NCBI GenBank assembly: GCA_026627345.1
Contig: JAPNUP010000124.1
Coordinates: 33,369 to 97,368, forward strand
Direction: 5' to 3'
Origin: Bacillota bacterium
GTDB taxonomy: Bacteria > Bacillota > Bacilli > Alicyclobacillales > SLC66
Length of the DNA: 64,000 nt
A program made the translations under genes and the position numbers. Every line of letters begins with the position of its first letter. Position 1 is the first letter of the stretch. The notes under the pieces are model-generated. The model was not told the origin of the DNA. It made no database searches and saw only the letters and a program-made list of their open reading frames with translations. Below, piece after piece: positions 47,929 through 57,108 of this stretch.

Positions 47929-49107
47929 GTGAACTGGTTAGATTCCCCTGTGTGGCTGTGTTCGCTCGTACGCAAGGTGCGGCGCCCGGTGATTGGCATC
48001 ATGGCAAGGCCACGCGTCAGTGAAGGTGTCTTGATCGGGAAGCAAGGACCTGTCCTCATGAAGTACTTAGTGACGGCGAAGCGTCTGCATACACTCGCTT
48101 GCGTGTTTGACCCGCACGAGGTGGATGTGTCGCGCCAGCGACTCACAGGATACGTGCTTGACGCAAGTGCACATCGCGACAATCCGCAGGTACAAAAAGT
48201 TGACTTGCCGATTCCTATGGTCATTTATGATCAACTGCTATCCAGGCGTTATGAAAATGCCAAGGACGTATCAAAGGTTCGCGCTTTCTTAAAAACGCGT
48301 GCTCATGTCTTCAATGACGGCTACTTCGATAAGTGGGAGGTCTACCAGTGGCTCTCCGTCCATCCGCAGTTTCGACCCGTGCTGCCGAAGACCGAACTCT
48401 TGACGAGTGCAGCTCCGCTGCGGCGCCTCTTGCACGAGTATCCAACCGTTTTTGTCAAACCGATTCACGGCAGTCTTGGGCTCGGCATTGTCAAGATTAC
48501 ACGGGTTGAAGGTGGCTATGAGGCGGTTTTGCGAACGAAGGAAGGCAACTCCGATGAAGGCGTGTTTGCATCTGCGCAAGACGTCTACAATCATTTTCGC
48601 AAACGCTGGCAAGCCAGTCGGCACATCGCACAGCAAGGTCTGAACTTGTATGCTGTCGGCGGACGACCGGTGGATGTACGCGTGATTATGCAAAAAAATG
48701 GCGAGGGCCAGTGGCAGTCTACCAAAATATTCGTTCGTATGGCGGGCTCTGGAGAATTCATCTCCAACCTCACGACAGGCGGTGAGGCGATGCCGCTGTC
48801 GCAACTCGGAAAGAGTGACAAGAATATCAAAATCGCTCGCATCAAACGAGACATCCGACAACTCGTCAGCGAAGTCCCTGTGGCGATTGAACAAGGGGCC
48901 GCTCGGACATTGGGTGAGATGGGGATCGATATCGGTTTATGCGAGTCTGGACGCCCACAGATCATCGAGGTGAATTCGAAGCCTTGGAAGACACCGGAGA
49001 CGGTGAACGGATCAACGGAACTTGTGGAGCTATCCTTTGAACGACCGATCCGGTTTGCCCTTCACCTCGCACACGGAACGGATGTGAAAGGGGGAGCAAA
49101 GTCGTGA
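47929..49107 (+). CDS. YheC/YheD-type ATP-grasp protein 2
   Basis: A 392-residue family member. The ATP-grasp core is complete: VFVKPIHGSLGLGI (lysine near residue 177), PVDVRVIMQ, and MGIDIGLCESGRPQIIEVNS with the metal ligands. The N-terminal part (RPVIGIMARPRVSEGVLIG) is the YheC-type pre-domain. GTG 47929 lies eight bases after AAGGGG; a TTG at 47911 overlapping the upstream stop is an alternative. The end overlaps the amidoligase gene (GTGA). Confidence 0.85.
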   Translation: MNWLDSPVWLCSLVRKVRRPVIGIMARPRVSEGVLIGKQGPVLMKYLVTAKRLHTLACVFDPHEVDVSRQRLTGYVLDASAHRDNPQVQKVDLPIPMVIYDQLLSRRYENAKDVSKVRAFLKTRAHVFNDGYFDKWEVYQWLSVHPQFRPVLPKTELLTSAAPLRRLLHEYPTVFVKPIHGSLGLGIVKITRVEGGYEAVLRTKEGNSDEGVFASAQDVYNHFRKRWQASRHIAQQGLNLYAVGGRPVDVRVIMQKNGEGQWQSTKIFVRMAGSGEFISNLTTGGEAMPLSQLGKSDKNIKIARIKRDIRQLVSEVPVAIEQGAARTLGEMGIDIGLCESGRPQIIEVNSKPWKTPETVNGSTELVELSFERPIRFALHLAHGTDVKGGAKS

Positions 49108-50567
49108 CGTACTATCTGCTACACAGTGGTCAAGGGTCGGCTGAACGTCTGGCCAGACGTGTGCCACGCCTCGTTGCGATTCGTGACATTCGCCCTGTCG
49201 GACCCGATGATATCGTGATTCGCTATGGCAATGTGCGCGAAGCAGACGCCGGATGGTGGACGCTCAATCGCCGGCAAGCCGTACGCTATGCTGAAAATCC
49301 TGGCCAATTGCACAAGATTCTGCGGCGGAGTGGCGTTCGCAGCCCACGCCAAAAAGGGGAAGGCAACCTTTCGCAAGCGGCAAAACTGCAACTGGTTCGC
49401 CATTATCGAATTCCCGTGTTTTCGCTCAAGGCACTCGCCTGCTTTCGAACAGAAGGCAAGACGGTCTGGCTGCACCAACGAGTGAATCAAGTGCAAGACG
49501 CGTTCTCTGAAGTCGCGGTCGACACAGATGAACAAGCCCGAAAGGTGTGCTTGTTGGCGGTCAGAGCCGTGCACGCACTCGGCCTCGAGTGTGGCCTTGT
49601 CAGTATCGGCATCGGTCCGCAAGGCGCAGCTTGGGTACTCGATGTGGCGCCGTCGCCTGTCTTGCGCGGACGTATGCTGGAGGTATACGCGGCAGGGGTA
49701 GTCGACTATATGGAGAAACAAGATCGACAACGCGCAGGAGCAGATCCTAACATGCAACTCGGCACGGACCTCGAATTCATGCTCAAAACGCGTCAAGACA
49801 AGATGATGTTGGCCTCTAAATTTTTCCCCAAACAAGGTACAGTCGGTTGCGATGCCCGTACATTCGGTGGGGATCGCAATAAGCGGCCGCTTGCCGAACT
49901 GCGCCCGGCACCAGGGCGTACGCCCGAAGAGCTGTGCAGAAACATCGAGAACGGGCTACAAGAAGCAGCCAAACTGGCTCGCCATGAGTATCCCAAGTGG
50001 GTAGCCGGAAGTGCACCGTTTGAGCGCTTTCCGATCGGCGGCCACATCCATTTCAGCGGCCTTCCATACACTGGCCGACTGGTCTCGTTGCTTGATGTCT
50101 ATGTGGGCTTGCCGCTGATGTTGATCGAAGACCCCGTTTCAGCTTCCCGTCGCCGGCCGCGCTACGGCTTTTTAGGCGATATCCGGCATAAGGCGTGGGG
50201 ATTCGAATATCGTACGCCCAGCAGTTTTCTGGTCGATCCGGATCTGGCGCAAGGCGCGCTTGCGCTGGCCTACGTGGTTGCGATGCACCACGCGCAGCTG
50301 CCATACCTGCCTTTGCATACGGCCGAAAATAGCAAAGCGTTCTACCGCACGGATCGGGATCAACTGCTATCGATGGCGCTCGAAGTGCGTGAGCAGCTGA
50401 GTCGCACCGCCTCTTATGCCCGATACCGCGAGGTGATCGACCCGATCTTTGACATGATCGTACACGACGAGGTCTGGGATGAATCTGTCGATGTGCGCAC
50501 CGCATGGGGCATACCGCTCGAGATGCCGCGTGAGAAAAAACGGGAGCGCCGCACGCGGGCTTCGTAG
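49104..50567 (+). CDS. Degenerate ATP-grasp fused to phiEco32-type COOH-NH2 amidoligase
   Basis: A 487-residue two-part protein. Residues 1 to about 205 resemble a shortened YheC/YheD ATP-grasp domain, but the VKP lysine is not found, and the usual metal motif (LFEANAKP in its neighbours) reads VLDVAPSP. From about residue 219 there is a glutamine-synthetase-fold amidoligase of the phiEco32 type 2 kind: GTDLEFML, VGCDARTFGG, RPLAELRPAPGR and IGGHIHFSG (about residue 311), with YGFLGDIRHKAWGFEYRTPSS after it. Such enzymes are predicted to form amide bonds between amino acids or on peptides. The GTG overlaps the upstream stop. Identification of the second half is fairly firm; the substrate is unknown. 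Confidence 0.82.
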   Translation: MTYYLLHSGQGSAERLARRVPRLVAIRDIRPVGPDDIVIRYGNVREADAGWWTLNRRQAVRYAENPGQLHKILRRSGVRSPRQKGEGNLSQAAKLQLVRHYRIPVFSLKALACFRTEGKTVWLHQRVNQVQDAFSEVAVDTDEQARKVCLLAVRAVHALGLECGLVSIGIGPQGAAWVLDVAPSPVLRGRMLEVYAAGVVDYMEKQDRQRAGADPNMQLGTDLEFMLKTRQDKMMLASKFFPKQGTVGCDARTFGGDRNKRPLAELRPAPGRTPEELCRNIENGLQEAAKLARHEYPKWVAGSAPFERFPIGGHIHFSGLPYTGRLVSLLDVYVGLPLMLIEDPVSASRRRPRYGFLGDIRHKAWGFEYRTPSSFLVDPDLAQGALALAYVVAMHHAQLPYLPLHTAENSKAFYRTDRDQLLSMALEVREQLSRTASYARYREVIDPIFDMIVHDEVWDESVDVRTAWGIPLEMPREKKRERRTRAS

Positions 50568-50601
50568 GATCGATCACGGTCATAGAGGGAGGTGAGATCA
50601 A

Positions 50602-51711
50602 GTGGCGGCAAAGCTTGTGTTGGGAATTTTGACCGGTGAACACAACGCGCGTTCTCCTTATGTCCGTTCACTGATTAAGACGGCCAAGGAACTCGGTGTG
50701 ACTGCTTTTGGCTTTACGCCGCGCGCGATGCAAGATCCTGACGCGCGGTACGTAGACGGTTTCGACGGGGCTAAAGCGCGCAGTCTGTCGGTGCAACCTT
50801 TTCCGACTGTCGTCTACAACCGCATAGCGACGCGCAAGGACGAAGTGTCAGCTCCCGTCAAGGTGGTCAAGGAGATTTTACGCAGTCGCAACATTCCCTA
50901 TTTCAATCAAAGGTTCTTCAACAAGCGAGAGGTCGATCAAGCATTGCGGCGCGATCCCGAGACTGCGGTCTTATTGCCCGAAACGCTGACCGAGTGGGAC
51001 GTCGGGCAGATGGCGGAAATGCTTGAGCGCCACGGTATGCTGTTTGTCAAACCGATCAGCGGTAGCTTCGGTGAAGGGATCTGCCAGTTGACCCGAGAAG
51101 GAGGGCGCTATCGCTTGGATGTACGCGGCCCGCTCGGAGTGGTCACTCGTTATTTTGCGCACTGGCGGGAATGTGTGGATGCCTGTCGCGCACAGATGGG
51201 TGCATGGCCCTGCATTATACAAGAAGGTATTCGCCTCGGTCGGTACGAGGATCGCAAAACCGACTTTCGCGTTCATGTTCACCGTGGGCGCGACGAGCAG
51301 TGGCAGGTGGCAGGCATCGGCGCGAAAGTCGCCAGCGATCAAGCCATCACAACGCACGTACACAGTGGCGGCCGGGTAGAGGATGGGGAAGTCGTGCTCG
51401 GCAGTTGGTACGGGCGTGAGGTGGAGCAGGTGCGCAAACGTCTCGAGACGGCGGCTGTAGCGGTATGTGAACGGCTCGCCATAGAACTCGATGAAAACTT
51501 GGGCGAACTCGGACTCGACATGGGGATCTCAACTGACGGACGCATGGTGTTGTTCGAAGCCAACGCCAAACCTGGTCGAGCCATTTTTGCGCATAAAGCG
51601 TTACAAGGCGCGGGCAAAGTGTCTCGTCATCAGGTGTTTGCCCATGCGGAGGCGTTACAGACGGCCGTTCAAACCACGACGCGCCGAAGGCTTGGAGTGT
51701 GGCAAGAGTGA
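50602..51711 (+). CDS. YheC/YheD-type ATP-grasp protein 3
   Basis: A 369-residue protein with a YheC-type N-terminus (VLGILTGEHNARSPYVRSL), the spacer motif PFPTVVYNRIATR, and an intact ATP-grasp: MLFVKPISGSFGEGI (lysine near residue 150), KTDFRVHVH and GLDMGISTDGRMVLFEANA. The GTG start follows GGGAGGTGAGATCAA. It is followed by a GTGA overlap with the next gene. Closest in character to gene 5 of the cluster. Confidence 0.85.
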   Translation: MAAKLVLGILTGEHNARSPYVRSLIKTAKELGVTAFGFTPRAMQDPDARYVDGFDGAKARSLSVQPFPTVVYNRIATRKDEVSAPVKVVKEILRSRNIPYFNQRFFNKREVDQALRRDPETAVLLPETLTEWDVGQMAEMLERHGMLFVKPISGSFGEGICQLTREGGRYRLDVRGPLGVVTRYFAHWRECVDACRAQMGAWPCIIQEGIRLGRYEDRKTDFRVHVHRGRDEQWQVAGIGAKVASDQAITTHVHSGGRVEDGEVVLGSWYGREVEQVRKRLETAAVAVCERLAIELDENLGELGLDMGISTDGRMVLFEANAKPGRAIFAHKALQGAGKVSRHQVFAHAEALQTAVQTTTRRRLGVWQE

Positions 51712-52763
51712 GTGTACAAGTGGGTATCGGGATCTTGACTGCGAACGCAAGGCAAGGTGGACTCGGGGGCAACCGCGCCAATTTCGCACGTTTGATTCGA
51801 GCGGCGGCAAACGCCAAGCAGGACTGTTTCGTGTATGCGATCGAACCCGACGGCCAAGTTTCCGTCTATCGACGCGATCATCAACAAAGGACATTCGTAC
51901 GCACTGAGGCTGCGCTACCTTCCGTCTTGTATAATCGGATACCGACGCGGCGCCTGGAGCATTCCCAAGCGGTCAAAGAGCGCATGAATACATTTCGCAC
52001 AGAGGGCGTGGTGATCACGAACCCGCGCTTTTTGCAAAAAGACGAGGTGCTGGATCTCTGGCAACAGAGCTCTGCGCTGTGCACTTTTGTGCCTACTGCC
52101 GCTCCCTTGACGTATCCTTTACAAGTCGCCAGTTTTCTCGACGAGCACCGGACCGTGTACGTCAAACCGGTGGACGGAATGGCAGGCCTTGGCATCATGC
52201 AACTTAGGCAAGGCGACGATGGTGTGGTGATGCGTCTGCAGCGGCCAGGCCGTGCGCCTAAAGGCCGCCGCATGACCCGGGCGCAAGCGGTCAGGTTTGT
52301 CTGGGGCAAGGCCGCCGGCACACGTTATGTCCTGCAGGCAGGTGCAGATGTCGCGAAGTATGATGGGCGGCGTTTTGATTTTCGCCTACTGGCACATGCG
52401 CATGAAGATGAGCAGATGCACATCACGGGCTACGGTATCCGAGTGGGTCCTGTGGGTGGCGTGACTACTCATGTGCCAAACGGCGGTCAGGTACTCGCGC
52501 CAGACACCGTGCTTCAGCACGTCTTTGGCACACGGGCCAATCAAGTGCGCGACCATGTACTCGAAGTGGCGACTATGGCAGCTAATCGCGTGGCCGCGCT
52601 CCCAGGCGTCTGGTCGGAGTGTTCTTTAGATATTGGGGTGACCCGAGACGGGCGTGCGTGTCTGTTTGAAGCCAACGCAAAACCGATGAAATTCGATGAA
52701 CCCGCTATTGAGCGTGCCGCTAAGCGACAGGTCGTGGCGAGGCTCCTCGGACTTGGGCAATAA
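51708..52763 (+). CDS. YheC/YheD-type ATP-grasp protein 4
   Basis: A 351-residue protein and the last gene of the cluster. It has the same layout: IGILTANARQGGLGGN, LPSVLYNRIPTR, TVYVKPVDGMAGLGI (lysine near residue 153), RFDFRLLAH and SLDIGVTRDGRACLFEANA. GTG 51708 overlaps the previous stop as GTGA, the pattern used elsewhere in this operon; GTG 51699 is possible but sits too near a GGAG. It probably arose by duplication with the gene before it. Confidence 0.84.
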   Translation: MSVQVGIGILTANARQGGLGGNRANFARLIRAAANAKQDCFVYAIEPDGQVSVYRRDHQQRTFVRTEAALPSVLYNRIPTRRLEHSQAVKERMNTFRTEGVVITNPRFLQKDEVLDLWQQSSALCTFVPTAAPLTYPLQVASFLDEHRTVYVKPVDGMAGLGIMQLRQGDDGVVMRLQRPGRAPKGRRMTRAQAVRFVWGKAAGTRYVLQAGADVAKYDGRRFDFRLLAHAHEDEQMHITGYGIRVGPVGGVTTHVPNGGQVLAPDTVLQHVFGTRANQVRDHVLEVATMAANRVAALPGVWSECSLDIGVTRDGRACLFEANAKPMKFDEPAIERAAKRQVVARLLGLGQ

Positions 52764-52810
52764 ACGGGGGAGCGTGGGCGTTTGTTTTCGGGCCGACCTA
52801 TTCTTTCCGG

Positions 52811-52839
52811 TTGCGCTTCTTGCGTGCAGTTGTTATCAT
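52811..52839 (+). promoter_or_regulatory. Promoter of the structured RNA
   Basis: TTGCGC (52811-52816), 17 bp, TATCAT (52834-52839). The expected start point, about seven bases downstream, coincides with the first base of the long closing stem at 52846. Confidence 0.6.
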
Positions 52840-52845
52840 AAAGGT

Positions 52846-53021
52846 CACCTGCGGTGTTCGTAGAAGAACAATGTTTTGAACCTTACGTGTTGATAGGGAG
52901 ACGGATATCCACTTCGTGCTGGCAAGCCCTCTTGAAGGGACGTCAAATAATCGAAGCGCTAGTCACCCACCTGCGAAAGTGCAGGTTCTAAAACACGCGT
53001 TCGATACGGCACATGCGGGTG
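52846..53021 (+). ncRNA. ssrS: Candidate 6S RNA (or other structured regulatory RNA)
   Basis: About 176 bases that fold into a rod. The ends pair: 52846-52862 (CACCTGCGGTGTTCGTA) with 53005-53021 (TACGGCACATGCGGGTG), interrupted by small bulges. An inner stem joins TGTTTTGAACC (52872-52882) with GGTTCTAAAACA (52984-52995). It competes with a small hairpin ACCTGC/GCAGGT (52970-52985), as in the 3' side of the central bubble of 6S RNAs. CTTCG (52912-52916) pairs with CGAAG (52952-52956), and CCCT/AGGG forms an apical hairpin. The length, the closed ends, the own promoter and absence of an ORF support an RNA gene. 6S RNA captures sigma-A polymerase; that identity is inferred from shape, not sequence identity. 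Confidence 0.5.
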
Positions 53022-53061
53022 ATTTGTCATGAATGTAGGTTAGGAAAGAATGTGACGATCC

Positions 53062-54528
53062 ATGACCGAGGAAAATATACAGCGAGAGATTCCGTCTACA
53101 CCCGCAGAACTCACGGTGCATCGCCCTACCATTGCCAAGCGTGATGCTCTCATGCAGGCGTCGCCAGTGCGGCCTGATTTGGTTGGGGCTTATGCGGGTA
53201 AACACTATATGTTACGTACGTATGGTTGCCAAATGAACGAACATGATTCGGAGATCATGGCCGGTCTGCTTGAGACGATGGGCTATCGCGCTACAGACGA
53301 CGAAGCCACTGCGGATCTGATCTTGTTTAATACCTGCGCAGTCCGAGAGAATGCGGAGAATAAAGTATTCGGTGAGGTCGGACGGTTGGTGCCGTTTAAG
53401 AACCGCAATCCCGAATTGCTTTTGGGCGTTTGTGGATGTATGCCCCAAGAGAAAGTGGTTCAAGAGAAGATCCAGAAGACCTATCCTTGGATCGACCTTG
53501 TGTTTGGCACGCATAACTTGCACCGCTTGCCAGAGTTGGTCGAGCAGGCGCGCCACAGCCAAGAAACGGTTATGGAAATTTGGGAAGAAGCCCGTTATAA
53601 CGTGGATGATTTGCCGAAAGCGCGTAAAGAGGGCGTTCGCGCCTGGGTCAATATTCAGTATGGCTGCAACAAGTTTTGCACCTACTGCATTGTCCCTTAC
53701 ACGCGTGGGCGGGAGCGCAGTCGCACCATCGACAGTATCGTGGAGGAAGTGCAGACGCTTGTCGCACAAGGATTTCGGGAAATCACCCTGCTTGGACAAA
53801 ATGTGAACGATTACGGTTTGGATCTCGGAGATGTCGATTTTGCAGATTTGTTGCGTGCAGTCGCAAACGTCGCTGGTATTGAGCGGGTTCGCTTTACGAC
53901 GTCCAACCCGTGGAATTTTACAGACAAGCTGATTACCGCCATTGCTGAGTCTGAACATATATGCAAACAGATTCATTTGCCCGTGCAATCGGGTAGCAAT
54001 GAAGTTTTGCGCAAAATGAACCGCGGCTACACCCGCGAGTATTATTTGAAGCTAGTGGAGCGCATCCGAAAAGCGATTCCCGATGTCGCACTCTCCACTG
54101 ACATCATCGTCGGATTCCCTGGAGAAACGCAGAAGGAGTTTGATGAAACGCTCTCTTTGCTGCAAGAAGTCCAGTTTGAATTCGCCTATACGTTTATCTA
54201 CTCGCCGCGAGTCGGAACCCCGGCGGCGAAGTTTGCCGATGATACCGCCAGTGACGAGAAAAAAGAACGCTTGCAGGTGTTGATGGATGTGCAAAATAGC
54301 CTGACTCGCATGTACAGTGAGCGACTGATCGGGCAAACCGTGGATGTATTGATTGAAGGGACCAGTCGGACTAACGACAAAGTGTTGGCTGGAAGAACGG
54401 AGAGCAACCGCATCGTACTGATCAGCGCACCGAAATCGCTGGTCGGAAGTGTGGTGACCGTGCACATCGACAGCGCCAACACGTGGACGCTGTACGGCAC
54501 AGTCGTTGGCCAAGCGGCTGCTATGTGA
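53062..54528 (+). CDS. miaB: tRNA-2-methylthio-N6-dimethylallyladenosine synthase MiaB
   Basis: A radical-SAM methylthiotransferase that modifies A37 of tRNAs reading UNN codons. The 488-residue product has an N-terminal UPF0004 domain (MLRTYGCQMNEHDSEIM, and cysteines in NTCAVRENAENK and GVCGCMPQEK), the radical-SAM cluster CNKFCTYCIVPYTRG and a C-terminal TRAM domain. An N-terminal extension of about 50 residues precedes the core, as in other bacilli. The MiaA prenyltransferase that makes its substrate is encoded at 59942, in the same group. Confidence 0.96.
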   Translation: MTEENIQREIPSTPAELTVHRPTIAKRDALMQASPVRPDLVGAYAGKHYMLRTYGCQMNEHDSEIMAGLLETMGYRATDDEATADLILFNTCAVRENAENKVFGEVGRLVPFKNRNPELLLGVCGCMPQEKVVQEKIQKTYPWIDLVFGTHNLHRLPELVEQARHSQETVMEIWEEARYNVDDLPKARKEGVRAWVNIQYGCNKFCTYCIVPYTRGRERSRTIDSIVEEVQTLVAQGFREITLLGQNVNDYGLDLGDVDFADLLRAVANVAGIERVRFTTSNPWNFTDKLITAIAESEHICKQIHLPVQSGSNEVLRKMNRGYTREYYLKLVERIRKAIPDVALSTDIIVGFPGETQKEFDETLSLLQEVQFEFAYTFIYSPRVGTPAAKFADDTASDEKKERLQVLMDVQNSLTRMYSERLIGQTVDVLIEGTSRTNDKVLAGRTESNRIVLISAPKSLVGSVVTVHIDSANTWTLYGTVVGQAAAM

Positions 54529-54537
54529 GAGGAGCGC

Positions 54538-57084
54538 ATGATCGTGGCCAAGCGAACGCCCATGATGGATCAATATCTGCAAATCAAGCAAGCGTATCCA
54601 GATGCGCTGCTTTTCTTTCGTTTGGGAGACTTTTACGAACTGTTTTACGATGATGCCATCGAGGCGAGCGGGATTTTGCAGTTGACACTGACCGGACGTG
54701 GAACGGGTGACAGCCGCATGCCGATGTGCGGCGTACCCTATCATGCAGCCGAAGGGTATATCGGGCGGCTTGTGGCACAAGGGCTTAAAGTCGCGATCTG
54801 CGAGCAGATGGAGGACCCGAAGCAGGCCAAGACGCTGGTGCGCCGAGATGTCGTCCGCGTGGTCACACCGGGTACGGCGTTTGAATTTGCTCGCGACGCA
54901 GATGCCCGCTTGCTTCTCGCGACACTTTCTTTGCGTGAAGAAGGAGACTGGCTCGCGGTGGCGCTCGACGCGATGACAGGGGAATCGTGGGAGCGGCAAG
55001 GCAGTGCATCTGAGGTGTCCGGGTGGCTACAAGCCATGCGGATTGCGGAAGTCGTCTATCCACCAGATGCCGCGCCAGCTGTGGTGGCCTTGTGCGAAAG
55101 CGTGGTCGAGCAGACGCGCGCTGTGCTCACCCATGCGCCAGGAGGTATGTGCGCGGACGGGGTCAGCGGATATCCGCTTCTTGCCGCTTACGTCACGTAT
55201 ACCGGTAAACGCGCTGTAACCCATTTACAGGCACCAGAGACGATCACAGCGGAGCGCTATGTACATTTGTCGGCGACGGCTACTGCGCATCTCGAGTTGC
55301 TCCAGCCGTTAACGCCTGGCCGCAAAGGCGCGACACTTCTCGAAACGCTTGATCACGCTGGATCGGTGATGGGCCGTCGTGCACTGCGTTCGTGGATCGA
55401 GCGACCGCTGGCGCAGGTCGGTCCGATACATGAGCGTCAAGAGGCGATAGCAAACTTCTTGACTGTGCCCGGGTTTTTACAGGAGGTTTCAGAAGCACTC
55501 AAGGGGATGCCTGATATGGCGCGCATCACCTCGCGGCTATCGTTTGGGACGGCTACCCCGCCTGACCTACTGCGCCTGACTACACTGCTCAGTCGCGCGC
55601 AGACACTGCGCAGCCATTTGTTGACGCACGCTACAGCGCCTTTAGTAAAGACACTGTCTGAACGTATACGTGATTTGCAGGCACTGTCAGCACATATCGA
55701 AACGATGCTTGTGACCGATCCACCGGTGTCTGTCAAAGACGGTGGCGTCATCGCCACTGGCGTTGACGACGAAGTGGATCGCTTGCGCGAGTTGACGACA
55801 GGAGGACGTGCGTGGATCGCTGCGCTCGAACAGGAGGAACGCCTCAAAACGGGTATTCGCTCGTTAAAGATCGCGTATCATCGCGTCTTTGGCTATTACA
55901 TAGAAGTGACGAGTGCCAATGCGGGCCTTGTTCCGGAGCGCTATGAACGTAAGCAAACGTTGGCAGGTGCTGAGCGCTTCGTCACACCTGAACTGCGTGC
56001 CCGAGAGACCGAGATTTTGCATGCAGACGAGCGCTTGCGCACACGTGAAGCGGAACTGTTTGCGGCACTGCTCACGCATGTCGCCCGCGAGGTGACTGTT
56101 CTACAGGATATAGGGCTTGCGCTCGGCGAGATCGATGCACTCGTTTCTTTAGCCATAGCTGCACAGCGGTACCGCTACGTGCAACCTGTGGTGGATGAGT
56201 CTCGGGATATCGAGATTCGCCTTGGGCGCCATCCAGTCGTGGAACGTGCCAACCCTGGTGCTTACGTGCCAAATGACCTGCGCCTGCTCTCTAAGGAGCG
56301 TTCCCTAGCACTGATCACGGGGCCGAACATGGCAGGCAAAAGCACCTACATGCGGCAAATCGCACTGATTGTGCTCATGGCGCAGATGGGTAGCTTTGTC
56401 CCGGCTGAAGCTGCCCGCATTGGTCTGGTGGACAAGCTTTTTACGCGCATTGGCGCGTCTGACGACGTGTCTGCAGGGCTTAGTACCTTTATGGTCGAAA
56501 TGACAGAGATGGCTGAGATTTTGCGCGAGGCAACCGAGCGCAGTTTTGTCATCTTGGACGAGGTGGGGCGGGGAACGGCCACCTATGACGGCATGAGCAT
56601 TGCGCAAGCGGTAGTCGAATATATGCACGATGTCACCCGCGCACGAACACTGTTTGCTACACACTATCACGAATTGATCAGCCTGCCTGCCCGCTTGCCG
56701 CGGTGTTTCAATCTGTCTGTGGCTGTTGCACAAAATGGCGAGCAGATTGTCTTTTTGCACCAGATTGTCGAGCGTCCGGCGGATCGTTCGTATGGCATTC
56801 AAGTCGCCAGACGCGCGGGTCTTCCTTACGAGGTGACTGAGCGAGCGCGCATCATCCTCGATATGCTAGAACGGCGCCCGCGCGACCCTGTCTACGAGCA
56901 GGTGGCAGCGACGCTGTTTGAGGAGACGCCTGAACCAATAACTATAGAGCACAGTGCGGATGTGGATGTATACCCGGATTGGATAGAAGAGCTCAAGACC
57001 TTATCACTCGATGATCTCAGTCCACGCCATGCGCTTGCTTACTTATACGATTTGCAAAGGCGCAGTAAAGGTGAGACGCCTTAA
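54538..57084 (+). CDS. mutS: DNA mismatch repair protein MutS
   Basis: Recognises mismatches. The 848-residue product has the mismatch-binding domain with DFYELFYDDA, the connector, lever and clamp regions, and the ATPase with Walker A GPNMAGKSTYMRQ, STFMVEMTEMAEIL and DEVGRGTATYDG. The ATG at 54538 follows GAGAGGAGCGC. It precedes mutL by 24 bases. Confidence 0.97.
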   Translation: MIVAKRTPMMDQYLQIKQAYPDALLFFRLGDFYELFYDDAIEASGILQLTLTGRGTGDSRMPMCGVPYHAAEGYIGRLVAQGLKVAICEQMEDPKQAKTLVRRDVVRVVTPGTAFEFARDADARLLLATLSLREEGDWLAVALDAMTGESWERQGSASEVSGWLQAMRIAEVVYPPDAAPAVVALCESVVEQTRAVLTHAPGGMCADGVSGYPLLAAYVTYTGKRAVTHLQAPETITAERYVHLSATATAHLELLQPLTPGRKGATLLETLDHAGSVMGRRALRSWIERPLAQVGPIHERQEAIANFLTVPGFLQEVSEALKGMPDMARITSRLSFGTATPPDLLRLTTLLSRAQTLRSHLLTHATAPLVKTLSERIRDLQALSAHIETMLVTDPPVSVKDGGVIATGVDDEVDRLRELTTGGRAWIAALEQEERLKTGIRSLKIAYHRVFGYYIEVTSANAGLVPERYERKQTLAGAERFVTPELRARETEILHADERLRTREAELFAALLTHVAREVTVLQDIGLALGEIDALVSLAIAAQRYRYVQPVVDESRDIEIRLGRHPVVERANPGAYVPNDLRLLSKERSLALITGPNMAGKSTYMRQIALIVLMAQMGSFVPAEAARIGLVDKLFTRIGASDDVSAGLSTFMVEMTEMAEILREATERSFVILDEVGRGTATYDGMSIAQAVVEYMHDVTRARTLFATHYHELISLPARLPRCFNLSVAVAQNGEQIVFLHQIVERPADRSYGIQVARRAGLPYEVTERARIILDMLERRPRDPVYEQVAATLFEETPEPITIEHSADVDVYPDWIEELKTLSLDDLSPRHALAYLYDLQRRSKGETP

Positions 57085-57108
57085 AATGCGAAGAAATGAG
57101 GTGGACTC

